A stretch of 64,000 nucleotides of DNA from Saprospiraceae bacterium UBA6168 (GTDB taxonomy: Bacteria; Bacteroidota; Bacteroidia; Chitinophagales; Saprospiraceae): NCBI GenBank assembly GCA_002435785.1, contig DIUC01000017.1, forward strand, positions 1-64,000, read 5' to 3'. A program made the position numbers and the translations under genes. The notes under the pieces were generated by a model that was not told where the DNA came from, did not search any database, and saw only the letters and a program-made list of their open reading frames with translations. Positions within the stretch are counted from its first letter, which is position 1, and every line of letters begins with the position of its first letter. Positions 60,533 through 64,000 of the stretch are shown piece after piece.

Positions 60533-61381
60533 TTAGCTTAGGTCTTTTTTGTTCAGCACCAGCACTACCCGGCGGTTGAGGCGACTGCCCTCCTCGGTGT
60601 TGTTGTCGGCTACTGGCTCCAGTTCGCCCTTCGACGCTATGGTAATCCGATTGCTTTTTATGCCCTTGGAAATCAGGAGGTCTTGGACATGCTTCGCACG
60701 TTCCATGCCGAGCTTTTGGTTGTATTCCACCGTCCCGGAGTCATCCGTATGGCCTGTGATGGCCACCGTCTCGTCCGTTTTTTGCAACCTTTTCGCCAAC
60801 TTGTCGAGGTATTCGTCCACTTGGGGGTCAGGCTCCTTGGTTGACTTTGCGTAGGGGAAAAGGATGGTGATGGTATTGTCCACTTCCACGATTTCCACGG
60901 TATTTTCCTTTGGTATGTCCTTGATGTTGAAGCTTGCGCCCACGAACTTGCCCGTCTTTGCGTCGTCCGGTGGCTCGTTCACAACCCTTGAGGTCACGGC
61001 GATGCGCTCGGGGTTGAGGCCGGGCACTTCGGCCAACAGCAGCTCCTTGATTTTTGTGGCACGGGCAAGGCCCATGTTGCTGAATCCCTTAGGGGCAGCC
61101 TCGTCCTTGAAGTAGAGGCCAGCAATTTCGAGCAGTTTACCGTCCGAGAGCTTTCCCATGAGGGAATCCCGGTACGCTTGCCAGGTGGGTCGGGTTTCAG
61201 GGCCAGCAGCGGCCCAAGAAAACACGATGGGGCGATTGTCGTCGGTGGGTGCTGGTGGTGGGTCAACAATGGCCGTGCTGTCACCGCAAACCTGCTTGAT
61301 GTGACAAACATACCATTGCTGGCATACCACGCACCACAAGACAAACAGCCCGATTGGGAGTAATGCCAAACGTGAAGACAT
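60533..61381 (-). CDS. OmpA-family protein
   Basis: 282 residues. One N-terminal hydrophobic segment (~5-25) is followed by a Pro-rich spacer (~40-50). A first, partial OmpA-like half (~55-150: LSDGKLLEIAGLYFKDEAAP, ATKIKELLLAEVPGLNPERI) and a full OmpA peptidoglycan-binding domain (~175-280) follow. The latter has ITGHTDDSGTVEYNQKLGME, RAKHVQDLLISKGI and GSRLNRRVVLVL with the Asp and Arg that contact diaminopimelate. It tethers the envelope to peptidoglycan. The tandem arrangement is uncommon and resembles other Bacteroidota OmpA proteins. Confidence 0.88.
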   Translation of the reverse strand: MSSRLALLPIGLFVLWCVVCQQWYVCHIKQVCGDSTAIVDPPPAPTDDNRPIVFSWAAAGPETRPTWQAYRDSLMGKLSDGKLLEIAGLYFKDEAAPKGFSNMGLARATKIKELLLAEVPGLNPERIAVTSRVVNEPPDDAKTGKFVGASFNIKDIPKENTVEIVEVDNTITILFPYAKSTKEPDPQVDEYLDKLAKRLQKTDETVAITGHTDDSGTVEYNQKLGMERAKHVQDLLISKGIKSNRITIASKGELEPVADNNTEEGSRLNRRVVLVLNKKDLS

Positions 61382-61699
61382 AGGTTGTTTAATTTAGATT
61401 AAAAAATATGGCTGAATATGAAACGCCAAGTTATTGAAAATCAATTACTTATCTTCTGACTTATTGAACTTGGGGACTTTGGTGCGCTATCTCATGGGCG
61501 CTTTGAGCAGTTGGAAATGGGTGGTTCGAGAGATGGTGTGGTTTGGAAAGCTGACCCTACTTTGGGTGAAGTTCTTTGGATTCGCCAAAGGTAAAAAACT
61601 GGCTGACAATTCCCGCAAATCGCAAAAAAATAAAAATTTAATGTTGGAAACATTGTCCATTCAAAAAACTCCTGCAAGAAGAAACTGGAAACCCAATAT
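61382..61699. other. Intergenic region
   Basis: 318 bp between two minus-strand genes. It holds the promoter of the OmpA-family gene and the 3' end of the preceding transcript. No credible gene, repeat or terminator seen. Confidence 0.55.
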
Positions 61700-62353
61700 T
61701 TATGAAACGTACAAAAATTCAATTGTGAGGCCGGGTACTGTTTCCATCAAAGCTGCTTCTTCGATGGATACTTTTGCGGTATATGCTTTCAGGGTGGTGA
61801 AAACTTGCTCCCGGATGCCCTGCCGAATGGCAATCTCAAGCACCGCAGTTTCTCCGAAATCTTGCCTCAAGACCTTCACTTCCATTTTTTTAACCGCATT
61901 CATCACGTCCGGCATGAGGTCATAACCAAAGGTGAGTTGGTAAACATCCTCGACAAGTTGCTCCACGATATTGGCTTTTAGAAAGGCATCCTGCGTGGCA
62001 TTACGGTAGGCATTGATGAGGCCGGAAGTGCCAAGCAGCGTTCCGCCAAAATAGCGCACCACCACCACAAAGACATTGGTCAGGCCAAAGCTGTCAATCT
62101 GCCCAAGCATGGGCTTCCCGGCAGTGCCGCTTGGCTCACCGTCGTCATTTGCCCTGAAATTGTTTTTGTCCAAGCCGAGTCGGTAGGCGTAGCAGTAGTG
62201 GCGGGCTTTCGGGTGCAACTTCCGCAATGATTCGAGGTGCTGCTGGACTTCGGGCTCCGAACGGATGTGCCAGGCATAGGCGAGGAATTTACTGCCCCGG
62301 TCACGAAACTCTCCAGTGACAGGGTCTGCCAGCGTCAGGTAGGAATCTTTCAA
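61700..62353 (-). CDS. YigZ/IMPACT family protein
   Basis: 217 residues. The N-terminal UPF0029 domain opens with DRGSKFLAYAWHIRSEPEVQ, then KARHYCYAYRLGLDK, ANDDGEPSGTAGKPMLGQID and VVVRYFGGTLLGTSGLINAY, the core IMPACT signature. The C-terminal ferredoxin-like domain DUF1949 (~140-205) follows. Bacterial members are of unclear function; IMPACT proteins act in translation stress in eukaryotes. Length is normal. Confidence 0.95.
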   Translation of the reverse strand: MKDSYLTLADPVTGEFRDRGSKFLAYAWHIRSEPEVQQHLESLRKLHPKARHYCYAYRLGLDKNNFRANDDGEPSGTAGKPMLGQIDSFGLTNVFVVVVRYFGGTLLGTSGLINAYRNATQDAFLKANIVEQLVEDVYQLTFGYDLMPDVMNAVKKMEVKVLRQDFGETAVLEIAIRQGIREQVFTTLKAYTAKVSIEEAALMETVPGLTIEFLYVS

Positions 62354-62403
62354 ATATAGTTGGGTTGGTATTTCTTTTTTTGCTGATTGTCAGCCATTTA
62401 CAC

Positions 62404-63123
62404 TCAAATCGCTTTGGTAGCCAAAGTGTTGAAATGCTGCACCAGCGCATCCAGCTTCCAGGCATTTTCCAGCTTAAAGCTCCCCACTTTGGTGCGGCAA
62501 AGGGACGACAGGTAGCCGCCACTTTCCAATGCCTTCCCAAAGTCGTAGGCCAAGGAGCGGATATAAGTGCCCTTGCTGCAAGTCACCCTAAAATCAATGG
62601 TTGGCAGTGTCACGCCCGTCATCTCGAACTCATAAATGGTGACTGGCCGAGGGGCTACTTCCACCATGACGCCCTGCCTCGCTTTTTTGTAAAGGGGCTG
62701 CCCATCCACTTTGATGGCGGAGAACATGGGCGGCAACTGCTCAATGTCACCGACAAACTGCTGTCGGGCAGTTTCGAGCATTTCGTGGGTGATATGGCTG
62801 GTTGGAAAAATGGCGTCCGGCTCCGTCTCGGCGTCGTAGGAGGGCGTGGTGGCGCCAAGGGTGATGGTGCCGGTGTATTCTTTGGTAAGACCTTGGTATT
62901 CCGCCAATTTCTTGGTGCTTTTTCCGGTGCAGATGATGAGTAAACCAGTGGCCAACGGGTCGAGCGTTCCGGCATGGCCGACTTTGATGTTTTTCAAGCC
63001 CAGGTTGTGCTTGAGGCTGGAACGGATTTTATTTACAACATCGAAGGATGTCCATCCTTGGGGCTTGTCCACCAAGAAGCAGGTGCCTTCCATCAAACTT
63101 CGACTAGGCAGCGGGTCTTCCAT
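62404..63123 (-). CDS. truB: tRNA pseudouridine(55) synthase
   Basis: 239 residues. FLVDKPQGWTSFDVVNKIR opens the domain, and VGHAGTLDPLATGLL carries the catalytic Asp55. KEYTGTITLGATTPSYDAET and CSKGTYIRSLAYDFG complete the TruB family signatures. It isomerises U55 in the T-loop of tRNAs. The C-terminal PUA domain found in E. coli TruB is absent, as is common for short bacterial forms. Followed downstream by YigZ and preceded by DUF3098/ftsX. Confidence 0.97.
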   Translation of the reverse strand: MEDPLPSRSLMEGTCFLVDKPQGWTSFDVVNKIRSSLKHNLGLKNIKVGHAGTLDPLATGLLIICTGKSTKKLAEYQGLTKEYTGTITLGATTPSYDAETEPDAIFPTSHITHEMLETARQQFVGDIEQLPPMFSAIKVDGQPLYKKARQGVMVEVAPRPVTIYEFEMTGVTLPTIDFRVTCSKGTYIRSLAYDFGKALESGGYLSSLCRTKVGSFKLENAWKLDALVQHFNTLATKAI

Positions 63124-63263
63124 TTGTCAGATTTTATGGGAACTGGTGCTGCGTCCTGCGCAACCAAAGTTCCAACATTTGAGCGCCAGCTTGGCGCAAT
63201 GTCGCTAATTTCCCTTTCTATTGAAAAATATACCAAATTCCAACAACCCCAAAACAGCATGGA

Positions 63264-63605
63264 TTAGGCGACCTGTTCAGGCGCTACCGTTTCCAGCCCG
63301 GGGTTCTTAAAAATGGCAAAAATTTCCACCACCAAACCCAGCAAGATAACTGCTGGCCCCAACAAAGTGCGGCGGCGGCTGAAAATCAGGCTCTCGTCCC
63401 AAGTGTTTGGGTCGGGCATGGCACCACCACTCATCAGCATAAGGCCAAGGGCTATCAAAGCCAAGCCCACCAGCATGAGCACGTAATTTGTTTTTCCAAA
63501 AATCAACACGTTGTTTTTTGGCGTAAATACCTGTGTCTTTACCCTTTGGGCTGCTTGAGGCACCCTGGGCGTTGTGCTTACGACTACTTTTTTCTTGGTA
63601 CTCAT
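63264..63605 (-). CDS. DUF3098 membrane protein
   Basis: 113 residues. A basic N-terminus (STKKKVVVSTTPRVPQAAQR) precedes two membrane helices (YVLMLVGLALIALGLMLMSG and RRTLLGPAVILLGLVVEIFA) linked by PDPNTWDESLIFS. Matches DUF3098, which in Bacteroidota follows ftsX. Function unknown; by position likely linked to the FtsX division complex. Confidence 0.93.
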   Translation of the reverse strand: MSTKKKVVVSTTPRVPQAAQRVKTQVFTPKNNVLIFGKTNYVLMLVGLALIALGLMLMSGGAMPDPNTWDESLIFSRRRTLLGPAVILLGLVVEIFAIFKNPGLETVAPEQVA

Positions 63606-63671
63606 TTTTATTTTTTAGAAACCAATTACCCCGTAACTGGCCAAAGGTTCATTTTTGCCGCAAGGCAGCAA

Positions 63672-64000
63672 TCAATACAAATCATCCACCCGCATCCGCA
63701 GGTATTTTTTTACCACATAATAGGTGCTCGAAACCATTATCACGAACCCAAGCACCAGCAGGGTTCCAAAAACCACCGCCACGCCAACCACGTTGATGGC
63801 CGAAAGCAGGTCTGGTTCATCCCTGAAAGCCATGTACAACAGCGCCCCCAGCCCAACGATGGCCAGGATTCCGCAAAGCAGCCCCTGCCTGAAGCTGCGG
63901 CTGAGGTACGGCTTGCTGATGAAGCCCCACGATGCGCCGACTAATTCCATGTTTTTTATCAAAAACCGATTGGCGTACAGCGCCAGCCGCACCGTGTTGA
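63672..64000 (-). CDS. ftsX: Cell division protein FtsX, C-terminal part
   Basis: The gene runs off the right edge; about 109 residues are visible, starting NTVRLALYANRFLIKNMELV. Two membrane segments (LLCGILAIVGLGALLYMAF and VAVVFGTLLVLGFVIMVSST) and the motif RFLIKNMELVGASWGFI match FtsX, the permease-like partner of FtsE that activates septal peptidoglycan hydrolases. The gene ends KKYLRMRVDDLY. DUF3098 follows 66 bp downstream. Confidence 0.9.
   Translation of the reverse strand, partial: NTVRLALYANRFLIKNMELVGASWGFISKPYLSRSFRQGLLCGILAIVGLGALLYMAFRDEPDLLSAINVVGVAVVFGTLLVLGFVIMVSSTYYVVKKYLRMRVDDLY

Noticed and set aside
61434..61925. 163-codon plus-strand frame
   Set aside because: Second half is the antisense of the YigZ gene; the first half has no coding signal.

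Overview
The window looks like chromosomal DNA of a Bacteroidota bacterium. The clues are type IX secretion (T9SS) sorting domains of both kinds, an SprB-repeat giant surface protein, several lipoproteins with Bacteroidota-style lipoboxes, TAnnTTTG-type -7 promoter boxes without Shine-Dalgarno sequences, and a DUF3098-ftsX pair. A Saprospiria-like relative is my best guess, from memory of protein style only. No rRNA is present. The one tRNA found is tRNA-Thr(CGU) at 54616-54688.

Layout. 1-3760: the end of one T9SS client and a complete 1143-residue SprB-repeat/41-residue-repeat surface protein. 3829-15693: a mostly minus-strand housekeeping and secretion stretch (PspA-like membrane protein, GNAT, FolD, a stand-alone lanthipeptide-dehydratase-C-like protein, a TonB-type protein, secreted GH65, secreted lipase-like hydrolase, cupin, glucokinase). 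16087-24311: plus-strand membrane and lipid-handling genes ending in a P2-type calcium ATPase. 24464-30142: four poorly known genes bracketed by two inverted copies of a ~205-bp MITE-like element. 30180-33870: intergenic repeats and small hypothetical genes.

33940-43620 is an accessory, defence-like island, all on the minus strand. It holds (i) an AT-rich, translationally coupled operon of a C5 DNA methyltransferase, an 871-residue protein with two GHKL ATPase domains, and a receiver-domain protein whose C-terminus carries a HEPN-type R-x4-H motif; (ii) a 659-residue DNA-binding protein with alpha-CTD-like, sigma-region-4-like and HARE-HTH-like parts, flanked by two nearly identical 155-bp direct repeats that are N-terminal fragments of an HNH-type restriction gene; (iii) an MNT/HEPN toxin-antitoxin pair and an orphan DUF433 antitoxin. 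The methyltransferase/dual-GHKL/receiver-HEPN operon is the best candidate here for an undescribed system: the methylase would mark self DNA, the ATPase would sense or signal, and the receiver-HEPN protein would be the phospho-switched effector RNase.

43810-64000: a propeller-type hybrid-less histidine kinase and a NarL-type regulator, lipoproteins and a cytochrome c, a coupled cupin/FAD-monooxygenase pair, tRNA-Thr, a DUF2807 adhesin-like protein, RlpA, MnmA, RimM, an HhH membrane protein, OmpA, a YigZ protein, TruB, DUF3098 and the C-terminal part of FtsX. Intergenic spaces are rich in hairpin and tandem repeats, several of which recur at distant positions in the window.
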